DNA of 64,000 bases, taken from assembly GCA_001599755.1 (NCBI GenBank), contig BCHX01000003.1, positions 3,259,289-3,323,288 on the forward strand, in the 5' to 3' direction. The translations under genes were made by a program, and so were the position numbers. Of this stretch, positions 39,258-50,681 are shown one piece after another. Numbering within the stretch: the first letter of the stretch is position 1; each line of letters opens with the position of its first letter. Source of the stretch: Gliomastix tumulicola (Eukaryota > Ascomycota > Sordariomycetes > Hypocreales > Bionectriaceae). The notes under the pieces are model-generated. The model was not told where the DNA came from. It did no database searches and saw only the letters and a program-made list of their open reading frames with translations.

Positions 39258-39437
39258 TAAGTAGGTACCACTTCTGTAGCCTCAAGCGTCATGTTTGCAA
39301 TTTAGCGCAATTAATTAAGTTTGATCCCAGCAGACTCTAGGGTAGGCAACGCGTGAGAGAGAACATGCAACGCGTTCGCCTCGACCAGGCTACTTTCCCT
39401 CCAATCCTCATTTCTATCATAATACCTCCTGCGCAAG

Positions 39438-42358
39438 ATGGCTCCCCCCAGCGGTGTAGCAATTGGCGACTCGCCGTCTGCCAATGCTGAAATCCACGCA
39501 GGCGATATTGAGATGAGAGATGCGTCTCAGCAACCGGACAATTCCGACGTCGATGCCGAAGGCGAGCCCGAGGATGGAGACGAAGAAGCAGCCGGCCGAG
39601 GCGATTTGCGACAGCTGATATCGGACATATCAACGTATCTATGCGAAGTTGAGGAGAAGTAAGCACGCTCACTATTTGCCTCAAATATTATGCGATTGCC
39701 TAACGTCCTTGTAGTGGAGAGGAACTTGCAGCCGGCTTCCAGCGCATCCCCAATCGACGCGTTCTCCCTGACTACTTCGAGGTGATATCCAAACCCACAG
39801 CATTTAGCACTATTCGAGTAAGCCATCGGATCACCAGTCGCTACGACCTGCCAGGCCCTGCTAATACCTGAAAGGGCAAATTGCTCCGCAAGCAATACAA
39901 CGCCTTCAGCGAATTCGTAACGGACGTCGCACAGATTTGCCATAATGCCCAAGTGTACAATCGCCCCTCGGCGCCAATCTTTGGGGCGGCCGTTCGCCTC
40001 CGCGAAGTGTTCCAGGAGAAGCTGCAAGAACTTGTCAACAACGATCTGATCACCCTAGAGGATGCGAAACTGCCAGATTTAGGGGATCTGCCCCCGGTCG
40101 ACGACTCTCCGCCAGCCAGCGACGACCAAAACGACGCAGAGGAGGAGGACGAGGACGAAGAGGAAGAAGACGACGATGATGAAGATGACGACTCTGACCA
40201 AGGCTATGGAGAGCGACGCAAAAGCCGTGGGCGTAAAAGGGCATCTCTCGGCGGGCGATGGGACCGGGATGCCGACATTCATACAACACGAGGGAGGCCC
40301 CCAGCTGTCCTCACGCCGACTGAGGCACGAATCCACAACATCATCAGAGGCCTTCGAAAGTTCAAAGCGAGTGACGGAACATTACTTGTTCTACCCTTCG
40401 AAAGGTTGCCAGATAAGGCCGTGGTCCCGGATTACTATCAAACCATTTCAAACCCCATCGCTCTCGACAACATCAAGACGAAGGCGAAGCGCAAGAAGTA
40501 CCACACTGTAGATCATGCCATGGGCGACATGGAACTCATGTTCGGAAACGCCATGCTCTACAATGAAGACGAGAGCCCTGTCTACCAGGCGGCAGTCGAG
40601 CTGCAGAAGCAAGCTCGAATTCTAGCTGAAGAAGAAAAGGCCAAGCCCGATGAAGATTTCCGCGATGAGGATGGAAAGCTTCCACTGGCTTCCATTGAGT
40701 ATAGAGGGGATACCTGGAGAGTAGGCATGTCAGCCCAGAGATCTCAGGTCCTGTTCTTTTGGAAATGACTGCTAACGACTGTATAGGAGATTGGGTTCAT
40801 ATTCGAAACCCGAACGACCTGGGGAAACCGATCGTGGCCCAAATATATCGAACTTGGCAGGATCGTGCCGGCCAGCGGTGGATCAATGCTTGCTGGTACT
40901 ATAGACCGGAGCAGACGGTGCATCGGTTCGACAAGCATTTCCTTGATCACGAGGTGGTGAAGACGGGGCAATATCGGGACCACCAGATCGACGATGTGCT
41001 TGATCGATGTTTCGTGATGTTCATCACACGCTTCAGTCGTGGTCGGCCCAGAGGGTTTCCAACCGACAAGGAAGTCTACGTTTGTGAATCACGATATAAC
41101 GAGGAAAGGTTCACTTTCAACAAGATCAAGACGTGGGCCGGTTGTGTTCCCGATGAAGTGCGGGACAAGGATTATGAGATGGACCTGTTTGATGTCCCGC
41201 GGGTGCTCAGAAAGATCCCAAGCCCAATCAAGCATCTTCTGCGTGACGATGCTAGAGAGACGGACGATCTGCCAAAGCCAGCATGGGGCAGCCCAAATGC
41301 ACCACCTATTGTCGGCGCTGTTCATCGACGACCCAGGGAGTATAATGTGAGTCAGCCCGCACCCCGCTGCCTTGACAAGTAAATACTGACATGGTTATCT
41401 CACTTTTCAGGAGTCACCACCTCCCGAGACTTCCCTCCCTCATGCATCTGCCGGCCCGATGTCAGACCATCCGCTCGATCCCAACCGCCGACCGTCTATG
41501 CTCTCACATACAGGAGGACTCGGCGGCCCAGCCCCAGGGATGCCTACATCTTCCGGCTTCGCACACGCTTCGGCCCCGTCGCCTTCCATGTCCCAGTTCC
41601 ATCCGCACATGAACTCCCAATTTCAACCGGCCACGCCAGGACTGGGAATGCCTCCCGCAAACCACGCACCTGTGCCCACCGTCCAGCCGCCTCAAGCAGC
41701 TGCTCCCCAAATGCAAATGCAACAGATGCAGTATCATCAACATCGCTTCGCCCATCAATCCCCCAGCTTCAGTCAGCCGCCCGGACCCCAGCTGCATCAT
41801 CAGCATATGCAGACTCCTCCGACGTACAGCCAAGGATTCAACCAAGGTGCACCACCCCCGGCATCTAGGGCATCTTTGGGTCCTGTGCAGAACACCCCAG
41901 GGAGTGGCAATATGTACAATCCACCTCGACCTCCGGAAGTCTACACATTGCCCGATGCTATTAACGATGCAATGCCTCTGGAGCTACGACAAAAATTCCA
42001 ACGAGACGAGAATGAGCGCATCCTATTCTTCACTGCCCCGCCACTTGATCGTAGAGATGACGGTGTGTCGTCCACCAGTTCGGGACTTGGTCACAGTGCA
42101 AAGTACCTAGCAGGTCGCAATGAGTGGCTCGCTGAGCGGGAGAAGAAACGGAAAGAACGCGATGCATCTGATGCCGAGCAAAGGAGGAAGCGGGCATCGC
42201 CCACACCGGAATCTAGATTGGATCCCGAGCCATTGGCACCTTCCGAGGCCAGCCACTTGATCGAAGCATGTTTCAAGGACTTTGATCAGGATACCCTCCA
42301 ATGGCATAGGGATACGGGGCTGGGCGGATTTCGTCGGACGCAACATACCGAGGTGTGA
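39438..42358 (+). CDS. RSC1: RSC chromatin-remodelling complex subunit Rsc1/Rsc2-like (two bromodomains, BAH)
   Basis: This is a subunit of the nuclear RSC complex, which slides and ejects nucleosomes; its bromodomains bind acetylated lysines. Model: join 39438-39658, 39715-39817, 39875-40724, 40787-41346, 41411-42358, giving 893 residues. Bromodomain 1 lies at about 60-145 (PDYFEVISKPTAFSTIR and AQVYN), an acidic tract at about 197-217, an AT-hook-like RGRP at about 247, bromodomain 2 at about 256-355 (VVPDYYQTISNPIALDNI), and a BAH domain from about 390 (GDWVHIRNP) to 515. The tail is rich in Pro, Gln and Met, then a charged region. The third intron starts with GC instead of GT; only this choice joins TWRV to GDWVHI in frame. 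Other introns have GTAAGC or GTGAGT donors. The first ATG of the exon was used. Its 5' flank is the pogo-like element, about 180 bp away. Confidence 0.95.
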
Positions 42359-42635
42359 TCAGTGGGAGGTCACCAGAACAGGTCTGGCCGCTGATAAGTG
42401 GTCACGGGTTCGTGGGCTCGCCGCAAGGGGCAAGGGATATTGCTGCTGGATCGTTGCCACGGCGTTCGGCTTGTTATTTAGGTAAGGTCAGGGGAAAGCG
42501 GCTTCGGGTCACGGCATGGCTTAGCATTAAGGGGTTATTTGTTGGGATGTTTTGGTGCAACAAGAGGGTTCCGATTTACATGAACACCGCCGATCGGAGG
42601 CAAGACAGGAAACTACAGAAACAATAATTCTAGAT

Positions 42636-44002
42636 CTAGCTATCTACATCTTGTGTAAACTGCGCGTCTAATGGCTTCCCAGCCAGCAAGTTCTTCAGAT
42701 TCAGCCGTGTACTCCACATGATCGATTCAGTCATACCCGCCTCCCGAACGTCGCCACCCTTGCCATAGCTTTGGATATCGCTATCGGAGGACACAAGCCC
42801 TCTGGCCTTGTGGTGAAACATGATGGTAGGGTTGATGCTTATGCACTTGGCCTTGTATCCTTCCTCTTTGTCCCTGCCCAGGTCAAAGACCGCATCGCGA
42901 CAGATTTGGGCGAGTGAGTTGTCAAAGGCCATGTGCAGTCCATCTACGCTCAAGGCATGGAGGAGCTTTCTCGCACCTTTTTGTGAGACTGCGTATGCGA
43001 AGGAGCATATCGGGGCTGCAGACATGTGGACGATTCTGGTCTGCGCAGGGAACAGGCTCCAGTCGACAAGATGTGACACTTGGCTCTGTGGCGGAACCGT
43101 GCTGTCGTCCCGGATCAGATATTTGGTTGCCATCTTGAGCCGAGCAGATTCCTCTAGCCCGGAATTCTCCTCCAGATTCTCGGGGAAGGGTTCGCCGCAG
43201 TGGCCTAGCCAGAGAATATCCCAGTTGTCGCCGTAGGGCGAGTTTGGGTGGCGGGAGGGCTCCGGGAAGATGCGACGGGCACCACGCGCAACACCTTGGA
43301 GCTGAGACTTCAAGTGGACATCCCAATCCATGTCGTCTTCCATTATAAGAGCGGATGAGATCTGGTTCTCGACAATGCTAGAATTTGTCAGACATCGGCC
43401 ATCTACTGAACGAAACAATAGGGCTGCTCGTCGCAAAGCCATGAGGAGGATGGGTAGACTCACTGTCGGATAACATTCATATGACCTCTCCAGCTCCCAA
43501 GAAAGTTGTCCCTGACGGCAGACACATCAATACCAAAGGGTACGGCCTTATCAGGTATGTCGCCGGGTCTGACGCCTTCCATCCACTCGATGTCGAAGCC
43601 CGTCAAGGACGACATGAGTGCCATGGCGTCCCTCTTGTCCGTCCGCTCCTTGAGACCGACCGAAAAGACCTTTTCGAAGCCCAGAGTCCGGTTAAAGACA
43701 CGACCGGTGTCACTTTCTCGCCGAGTATTGCCATCCTCTGGCGGCCACCTGTTCATTCGCTGGGCGTATGCCTTGTCTTCCCAAATCATGGTCTTATGAT
43801 CCCAATCCGTTGGCGCGGGGCTCCGGCCAGAAATGGCGACACTCAGTCCGTAGACGAGTAGGATGGCAAGCACCAGCAGCACCAAGCGGAGGTGTCGAGG
43901 GTATGTGGCGCCCATGCCTCCAGTGTTGAGAAGACCTCTGTTCAAGTGCCATTGAGGCCATCGGACGAATCGAGCCCAATAGCCGGAGACGACGGCAGAC
44001 AT
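42636..44002 (-). CDS. Glycosyltransferase family 25 protein, type II membrane
   Basis: This is a predicted galactosyltransferase-like enzyme of family GT25 (the LPS biosynthesis/collagen galactosyltransferase superfamily), presumably acting in the Golgi lumen; the acceptor is unknown. Model: complement of join 42636-43377 and 43464-44002, 426 residues. A short cytoplasmic head is followed by one membrane segment at about 38-57 (LRLVLLVLAILLVYGLSVAI). The catalytic region includes VGLKERTDKR near the start, GFDIEWMEGV, and the metal-binding EDD at 193-195 (ALIMEDDMDWD). The intron falls in the His codon before IVENQ (donor GTGAGT). It is convergent with the RSC gene, with 277 bp between stop codons. 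GT25-like proteins of this type are common and poorly characterised in ascomycetes. Confidence 0.88.
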
Positions 44003-44902
44003 TGTTTGCTAGAAAGATGGCCTTTGATTTTCAGAGTATCGAGAGACTCTCACGCTCGCGCCGTGCCTGAAATGTCCCTTAGAGAAGCGCAAGATTGGGA
44101 TCGCGTCGGAATGAACAGAGTTTCGGCCCGCCAGCCTCAGGCAACGACCATTAAAGTTCACAAAGCCCTGGTCTTGGCCACTGAAGTCCTGGAGTCCCCT
44201 ACTTCTAGTGGAAAACAGAAGCGCTGGCTTCTAAGCTGGCTGAACTGTAGGCAGGGTTCCAAAGTGATGCCCTCGTCGAAACGAGTGCCTGCTGTGTACG
44301 AGGGGTCTCTCGTTCTTGAACGAGAGTCGCGTGCCTCGCCAGGGACAGAGGCCCCCCAAGTCGGGATCTGAGATCCCTTTCCTTCTCGCGTGCACCCTTT
44401 GTGTTGGGCCCCCTATCGATGGAGTGGAATTCTCCAGGGAAAGCGCATTCCATTGCTTCCGGAGGCTGGAGATAGCTCACATGTGCAGGTCAGACATTGT
44501 GACCACTGTAGCCGGAGTATGAAGCGGTCGACACAGACATCGTATTCATTTTCGACCTTTGGTAGGGGTTTCTTTAGTGGACACATTATCGATACTAGGC
44601 TGCCCATCAGTTGCCCCTTGGGCAGGGCGCGAGGGCGCGAGGGCGCGCGAGGGCAGCGATGAAACATGTAGAAAAGGGCAACAGCCTTTCGGTGAGTGAG
44701 ACATTGTCCCCATGTAAGTGGATGGGTTCTCCAGATGAGCCATCGATAGTGATCCCGACACAGCTCAGCTATGCCTTTTGTCGTAGGATGGGCGACGCAA
44801 AACCAGGGCAGAGCGCCTACGTCTGAGGCCCTAGTCCCTTGGTAATGACAGAGGGGCCAGTGGCGCCGTCTGCACTCCGTTTCTCTCTGTCTGCTGCATG
44901 CA
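44003..44902. other. Intergenic, no gene seen
   Basis: This is 900 bp between the start of the glycosyltransferase gene and the stop of the carrier gene, so it holds the glycosyltransferase promoter and the carrier terminator region. Open frames here show no family resemblance. A short GC-rich tandem of GAGGGCGC units sits at about 44,626-44,655. Confidence 0.6.
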
Positions 44903-45757
44903 TCATTGCTGCCACTCCCGCATCACCCACTCGTAAACAGCCCACTGGACTGCATTTACCAAGAAGGCTCGCGCGCAGCAGACGGTGAAGCCGCTGAAGA
45001 ACCCGCGGATGCCATGGTGACGGTAGATGTCTCTCGTAATCTGCCACGTCCCCCGTTGCTTGCTCTGCGCCGAACTGGCATGTGGAGAGATGGGGATTGT
45101 TTCTGGCGGACCCCTCCATCCCTGGATCTGGACCTGGGTCTTGATGACATCCAGGGGAAATACACTGGCCCATGTGGCAACGCCCGCCAACCCTCCGCAG
45201 ATGAGGACTTTTGACGCCTGGTAGGTGATGGAGGGGTCCTTACCCTCGGGTGAGGGGGGCCAGCTTCTGACGGCTAGATCGTAGGCCCAGAAGTAGAAGC
45301 CATAACCAATGCTGTCCCGCAAGGCGGTGACGGTCCCTCCACGGTAGAAGCCCCGGACGCCTTCCCCTGCGAGGACCTGACGCGCAATGGCACGGCTGGA
45401 CACCGAGTCCTGCGACACTTGAGCGCGGCATTTGACAAGTTCCGTCGGTGCGCTAACCATCCACGTCGCCAGCCCGCCGACAGCACCGGCCAGCCAGGTT
45501 GACAGCGGATCGAGTCGCGACGGCAGCGAAGCTTTCAGTGCCTTCTCAGTGCGGTTATACGAGACGAACAGCAGGGCATTGAGGGCTCCATATCCGAATA
45601 TCGGCGCAGCGGTGCCGATCGTCCACTTCCTCAGTGCATTCTCGTTCACCGAGGCATGACTTCGGGCCTGCAGTCGGACCTTGATCAGATCGAGGGGGTT
45701 CCCGACAATGATGCCCGCGGCACCGCTCAGGTAGCCAGCCCAGAAATCTGTCGACAT
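44903..45757 (-). CDS. Mitochondrial carrier family (SLC25) protein
   Basis: This is an inner-membrane mitochondrial solute exchanger of 284 residues, encoded by one exon. It shows the three repeats of the family, each with a PxD/ExxK/R signature: GNPLDLIKVRLQ (P21, D23, K26), APTELVKCRAQ in the second repeat and FPLDVIKTQVQIQ in the third, plus the matching GxxxFxxG-type motifs (GVRGFYRGG, GIRGFFSG). Six membrane segments are expected. The E in the second signature and the overall pattern recall the ornithine/carnitine branch of the family, but the substrate cannot be assigned. The start at MSTDFWAGYLSG was preferred because it puts the first repeat at the usual place. The frame stays open 50 codons upstream, to an ATG at 45,907, without resemblance to a carrier or a clear targeting peptide. 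Confidence 0.92.
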   Translation of the reverse strand: MSTDFWAGYLSGAAGIIVGNPLDLIKVRLQARSHASVNENALRKWTIGTAAPIFGYGALNALLFVSYNRTEKALKASLPSRLDPLSTWLAGAVGGLATWMVSAPTELVKCRAQVSQDSVSSRAIARQVLAGEGVRGFYRGGTVTALRDSIGYGFYFWAYDLAVRSWPPSPEGKDPSITYQASKVLICGGLAGVATWASVFPLDVIKTQVQIQGWRGPPETIPISPHASSAQSKQRGTWQITRDIYRHHGIRGFFSGFTVCCARAFLVNAVQWAVYEWVMREWQQ

Positions 45758-46764
45758 GGTGGGCGATAGGTGGCTCCACGGGAGACGTCGCAGGTCAGAT
45801 CCAGCAGTGTGTGAACGCCTAGCTGTGCGGTGTTTTTGTCGATGTTCTGGGCTGCCCTGGGCGAAGCCCCGTTTTGAGCCAGGACTCCATCCGAGCTTCT
45901 CGCACAAGGCGTTTCTCCATGTTGTCGTCGGCGCCCAACTGGACTACGGGACGATGGTCTTTTCTAGCTAGTGCAAGTCACTGTGTATTTCTGTGGTGTA
46001 TCTGTGCGTCTCCTCAGCCCACTACGGGCCTCGATCCCAAAAACACCCCTCGTCGTGCACTTGCTCTCTACCCGTGGTAAGCCACCTTCCCTCGGATTGA
46101 GTCTGCTATGCTGTGTGTTATGCTATATTGATCCTGGTTCTTCTCCTCACTTCCCTTGTGTTGTCGCTTTGTCCTATTGCAGTCAGGAGTTCAGTTATTG
46201 CAGAGTAGTAATGGGTAATACTCTGACGTGTGGGTGGCTTCCATTACACGGATTCCAGTGACTACTTACTTACCTACATCCATAACGCAACAACATCTCC
46301 AACACGATTCTCATAAGCGACACAAGTGCATGCCCCTACCTACACACATGAAAGAATGCGTCCATCGCGTAAGCTGGCTAGTGACTACGTAAACAGTCAT
46401 TTGAGAGCTCAAATACCCAACGAGCAACTTGAAGGTATAGGGTACCTTGTGAGGGGAGGGACTTGTCGGAGCTTGCCCCTGTAGCCGGCTAAACCTCGGA
46501 GCGTAGCTCTCGGATGAACGACGAATGGAGAGCTTTCAATTGGAATTAGCAAAGACGTCGATTGAGCGCCACCAAGTAACCGTGAGCCTTCCAACCGCTG
46601 CACGACACGCCCGAAGACTCGATTCCGGGTCGCAGTCGACCAATTGGCACACGCACGACACACAGAGGCCACCCGAGTTGACAAGACCTCCACGAACTAC
46701 CAGGCCGCCGCCCCTTTAAGCCCTCAGCCATCGGACGTACCTGGCGTCCACGCACACGTCAATC
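45758..46764. other. Divergent promoter region, carrier (-) and NDUFB9 (+)
   Basis: About 1.0 kb separates two divergently transcribed genes for mitochondrial proteins. No additional gene was recognised. Small open frames are present, but none has family features. No specific binding site could be assigned. Confidence 0.5.
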
Positions 46765-47303
46765 ATGTCGCAACGACAAGCTGCTCTGTCAGTCACGAGA
46801 GGGGAACGTATGGGACCACAACGCGTGCTGACCGGTCTCACCCAGGTCCCTTTACCGCCGCTCGCTGAAGCTGGCGCTTGACTGGTCGGTCCATCGCCAT
46901 CTCTGGCGTGGGCAGGCGCTGTATATTCGATCGCTATTCGAGGCAAACCGCAGCGTGACGGACATCCGACACCAAAGGGTATATACGCGTCGAAATACTC
47001 GCTGCGATGGAACCACATGTTGACAGGAGGGATCAGGCACTGATATCAGAAACCGAGAAGCTGCTCGACAGCTGGAAGCACCCCGACCCATACATCCCGC
47101 CTACTGCTCCTGGAGGTACGAGTCTATATAACGACCAGGCCAATTTTCGCGTCAATTTACTGACCACGACAGGCTCCAAATACGAGCGCAACCTCCCTTG
47201 TCCCGTCCTTGACCGTGAGTCTACCCCCCCATGAGCACGCCATCCGATCTGGGTTGAAAACTGACGGACTGTAGCGCCATCTTCGGAAGCTAGCCACCAT
47301 TGA
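46765..47303 (+). CDS. NDUFB9: NADH:ubiquinone oxidoreductase B22 subunit (NDUFB9, LYR protein)
   Basis: This is an accessory subunit of respiratory complex I in the mitochondrial inner membrane; LYR proteins dock on acyl-carrier protein. The gene is easily missed because it has five small exons: join 46765-46787, 46846-46978, 47037-47115, 47173-47214, 47275-47303, giving 101 residues. Evidence is the LYR motif (residues 10-12, in ALSLYRRSLKLALDW) and the conserved block KHPDPYIPPTAPGGSKYER, which corresponds to QHPQPYIFPDSPGGTSYER in the animal subunit. Introns are 57-60 nt. Donors are GTCAGT, GTATAT, GTACGA and GTGAGT; the first is unusual, but it alone gives LSLYRR in frame. The total is a whole number of codons. 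The protein is similar in size to other fungal versions and ends in a short Ser/Glu/His tail. Confidence 0.93.
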
Positions 47304-47759
47304 ATTCGAGTTGCAGGGTGAAATGGGAGGCCAAAGGGTTATGCAGTGGGAGTCTCAGAGCAGTGTATCTCGCGATTGAACCAAAACCGTCACTACAAGG
47401 ACGTGCTGTCCATAGATTTCGTTTTCATGTAACAAACTGCCCAACAGCTTCACGTGCCCAAAATGAGTAATGTTAGCGCAATTGCAGCAGACATATCACG
47501 CATCATTCGTATCCACGAACCAATTTCAAGACAGGCAATATCCTACAAATGAGTACGACTCAAAAACAAAGACATATCACAGGAAAGTCGAGAGAAGCGA
47601 GGTGTTTAGAAGGTATTCTCATTCATGACCAAATGCCGTGGGGATTATTGTACAACCCAAACGCGTAAAATAAAAGCAACCGTGAACCCTAAACCGTGAC
47701 CCCAGTTTGTCATAACAACCCAAGCGACCAACCCAGAAAACAAATCAGTGCAGATGCGA
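47304..47759. other. Convergent 3' region, NDUFB9 and H2A
   Basis: This is 456 bp between two stop codons. It should hold the 3' untranslated regions and terminators of both genes. No gene or structured element was recognised. Confidence 0.6.
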
Positions 47760-48326
47760 TTACAGCTCCTGGCTAGGGCCCTTGCCGGCCTTGCCAGTCG
47801 TCTTCTTCGGCAGAAGGTCTAGAGGAAAAAAAAACAAGTCAGAATAAATGTCGCAATGCAAGAGATGGCTGAGTGGAACATACTCTGGTGGATGTTGGGC
47901 AGAACACCACCCTGGGCGATGGTGACGTGTCCGAGGAGCTTGTTCAACTCCTCATCGTTGCGGATGGCGAGCTGAAGATGACGGGGGATGATACGCGTCT
48001 TCTTGTTGTCACGGGCAGCGTTGCCAGCCAGCTCGAGAATTTCGGCAGCGAGGTACTCGAGAACGGCAGCGAGGTAGACGGGAGCACCGGCACCGACACG
48101 CTGAGCGTAGTTGCCCTTCCGTAGGAGACGGTGGACACGACCAACGGGGAAGGCGAGACCGGCCTTGGAGGAACGACTGAGCTATGTTAGCTTTGGTTCA
48201 AGACCAAAACATTGCTTTGAAGCGCGTTTGGGACGCGCCCAAAGCTCTCGAGGATAGGAAATCAACTCACGATTGGGCGTTCTTGGAGCCAGAGGCCTTG
48301 CCGCCAGACTTGCCGCCGCCAGTCAT
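47760..48326 (-). CDS. H2A: Histone H2A
   Basis: This is a core nucleosome histone. Model: complement of join 47760-47818, 47884-48176, 48271-48326, giving 135 residues. The sequence carries the acidic-patch region and core of H2A (AGLAFPVGRVHRLLRKGNYA, YLAAEILELAGNAARDNKK, RHLQLAIRNDEELNKLL) and ends in SQEL, the serine phosphorylated on DNA damage in fungi, which have no separate H2A.X. Introns use GTGAGT and GTATGT donors; the first interrupts the Ser codon after NAQ. Its usual partner H2B starts 1.8 kb away on the other strand, the normal ascomycete pairing, although with a wider gap than is typical. Confidence 0.97.
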
Positions 48327-50145
48327 TTTGAATGTGGGATTTGGAAAGTGGGAGAAAAAGTTGCGTTGTGTCGTGAAGACGAGAGACGGATGCTCGAGAC
48401 TGAAGATGAAGACTTTGGTTGATGAATGCGAGTGGAAGGTTGCAAGAAGCGAGAGTTGGAGGGGGCGTGGAGGTTAAGTAGTTTTTGGCGCGTAGCTGTT
48501 GTCATCACGGATCACCCACACCAGGCGCGACTTTGGGCTAAGCCGCATGTGGAAAATGGGGACCGCGAACCACCCCCCCTGCGAAAATAAAATGTGCATG
48601 CCGAAAAAAATAACAACCAAATCACAGCTTGGCAATCATCAGACGCTCTGCTAGCCCCATCCTCTGCGGCCTCATATCAATAAAATCGACCAGGCCCCCA
48701 TTTTGTTTTGATTTATTTCACTGGCCACCTACCCTTGCTCTCAACTCTGACGACGATGATTCGATCTCCCATTTTCAATGCACATACCAGCACTTGGTCG
48801 CATTTCTTGTTGCATATTCACTCATGATCTGACATGGCTTGTTTTGATCTGTGATCTGGATGCCTTTGTTCTCTGATCTCTGGTCCGAATTCCACATAGT
48901 CGGCCGTCTACGCCTGGAGTTTCTGAACCTTCCAGGCCGCTCCATTCTTCGTGGAGTCTCTTGGGCAGGGACAGTCTTTTTCTGTTTGTGATTCAACGTG
49001 ATGGTGCTGGTCTATTTACTTTCATGTTCATGTTAGGTGGTGTTCCCATATGAGCCTCGAATTGTGTGCACGCTTGTGATATGTATGCATTATATCTGGC
49101 CTTGGTTCATGCCTTTTTGGCTTCAGCTAAGTAGGACTCACGTAATCTTCACTCTACATCTGAAATAGCTGCATGACACGCGTAAAGCACTTGATATGCA
49201 GGGGCTAGCTACTTCATAATCCTCGGGTCCCCATGATGTAAAACGGGTAGCATCTGAGATCTGGCTCAGCAAGTCGGCAATCGTGGCGTCGGCGAGGCGC
49301 CAGAGCCTTATGGCTCCATGCAAGGCTCAGTATGGAGAAGCACGCCGCTCCAACGGTATTGCGCATGCACGGGGAAATCGTAGATGTCATCATGGGCTTC
49401 AACGGGGACCAGTAAATGAGGAGCCAAGGTGTTGATGCAGATTACTCACTGCGAACACGCGACTTGAGGGCAAACGGTTGCCACGTTATGTTGGTGGCGG
49501 GCAGCCCAGCCACCCGAACTCTCGTCAAACGTTGGAAAGCCTCACATCTCAACACAATGGATCCCATGATAGTAACCACTTTCTCAGCTTTCCTTCCCCT
49601 GCTGCAGTGTGTTGACTGGGTGGGGGTGGGAGAGCAGATAAAAGAAGCGGCCAATCATAAATTCGCTCCATATCTCACGCCATGGAAAATGGTGCCAGAA
49701 AATCATGGCATGGGGACAAAAAGGACTGGCAGCAGATCAGACAGCTCTAGCCGGATTAGCTAGCGTGGCTCGTGCGCCCTGGGATCACGAAAAAACAAGA
49801 GCCTACGCGTTTCTGACCAGCCCCTCCCAGCAAACCTGGCGTGCTACGAGGGCGACCCGCAAGTGGGTCGCAAAGCTTACCGCACCAGCCAACCAGATCG
49901 AGGCAAGCCCAGCTTCGCATCCCTCCTCAACACGGGCGCGATTGGCACAGAGATCAGTAACTTGGTGCTGCCACAACGCGTCCAGCTACAAATACCCAAG
50001 CCCACCCCCGAACTCTCTTCTTCCTCCGTCATCCACTTTCACATCTCCAGCCGCTGCCACCACGCTTCGTCGAACTCGACCACCCTCGCACATTTTTCTG
50101 ACATTGATTCTTTGAATCCTTTTTCATCAACTTTCCATCGCAAAA
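48327..50145. promoter_or_regulatory. Divergent histone H2A-H2B promoter region
   Basis: This is 1.8 kb between the divergent histone start codons. It contains several CCAAT pentamers on either strand, for example GGCCAATCATAAATTC at about 49,650 and GCGATTGGCAC at about 49,940. Pyrimidine-rich tracts and a TACAAATA sequence lie shortly before the H2B start. Coordinated S-phase expression of the pair is expected from other fungi. No convincing gene or tRNA was found in the interval, although its length leaves room for a small non-coding RNA. Confidence 0.6.
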
Positions 50146-50681
50146 ATGCCTCCCAAGGCCGCTGACAAGAAGCCCGCCGCTAAGGCTCCCGCCACTGCCT
50201 CCAAGGGTCCTGAGAAGAAGGATGCTGGCAAGAAGACCGCCGCCTCTGGCGACAAGAAGAAGCGCACCAAGACGCGCAAGGAGACCTACAGCTCCTACAT
50301 CTACAAGGGTTTGTCTTCCACTCTGAACTGGCTGCACCTCAACTGGGACGCGTTTTCTAACTTCAATTTCAGTCCTCAAGCAGGTCCACCCCGACACTGG
50401 TATCTCCAACCGTGCCATGTCCATCCTGAACTCCTTCGTCAACGGTGAGTCATTTTCTCGACGCGCATTTTGCAATGCATTCCATCTAACTGGGTTATCC
50501 AGACATCTTCGAGCGCGTTGCCACTGAGGCCTCCAAGCTTGCCGCCTACAACAAGAAGTCCACCATCTCCTCGCGTGAGATCCAGACCTCTGTCCGCCTC
50601 ATCCTGCCTGGTGAGCTGGCCAAGCACGCCGTGTCTGAGGGCACCAAGGCCGTCACCAAGTACTCTTCCTCCACGAAGTAA
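50146..50681 (+). CDS. H2B: Histone H2B
   Basis: This is a core nucleosome histone. Model: join 50146-50308, 50373-50444, 50503-50681, giving 137 residues. A lysine/alanine-rich tail ([16 protein letters not shown]) is followed by the histone fold ([77 protein letters not shown]). The lysine in AVTKYSS is the conserved ubiquitination site. Introns begin GTTTGT and GTGAGT and lie at the Val codon after YIYK and the Asp codon after FVN. The 5' leader is pyrimidine-rich. Confidence 0.97.

Noticed and set aside
40721..40786. GT-AG intron beginning at 40,721 in the RSC gene
   Set aside because: It puts the BAH exon out of frame; the GC donor four bases downstream gives the conserved WRVGDWVHI join.
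45758..45907. Fifty-codon amino-terminal extension of the mitochondrial carrier
   Set aside because: The frame is open, but it has no carrier homology and begins well before the usual family start; the internal ATG at 45,757 fits the family better.
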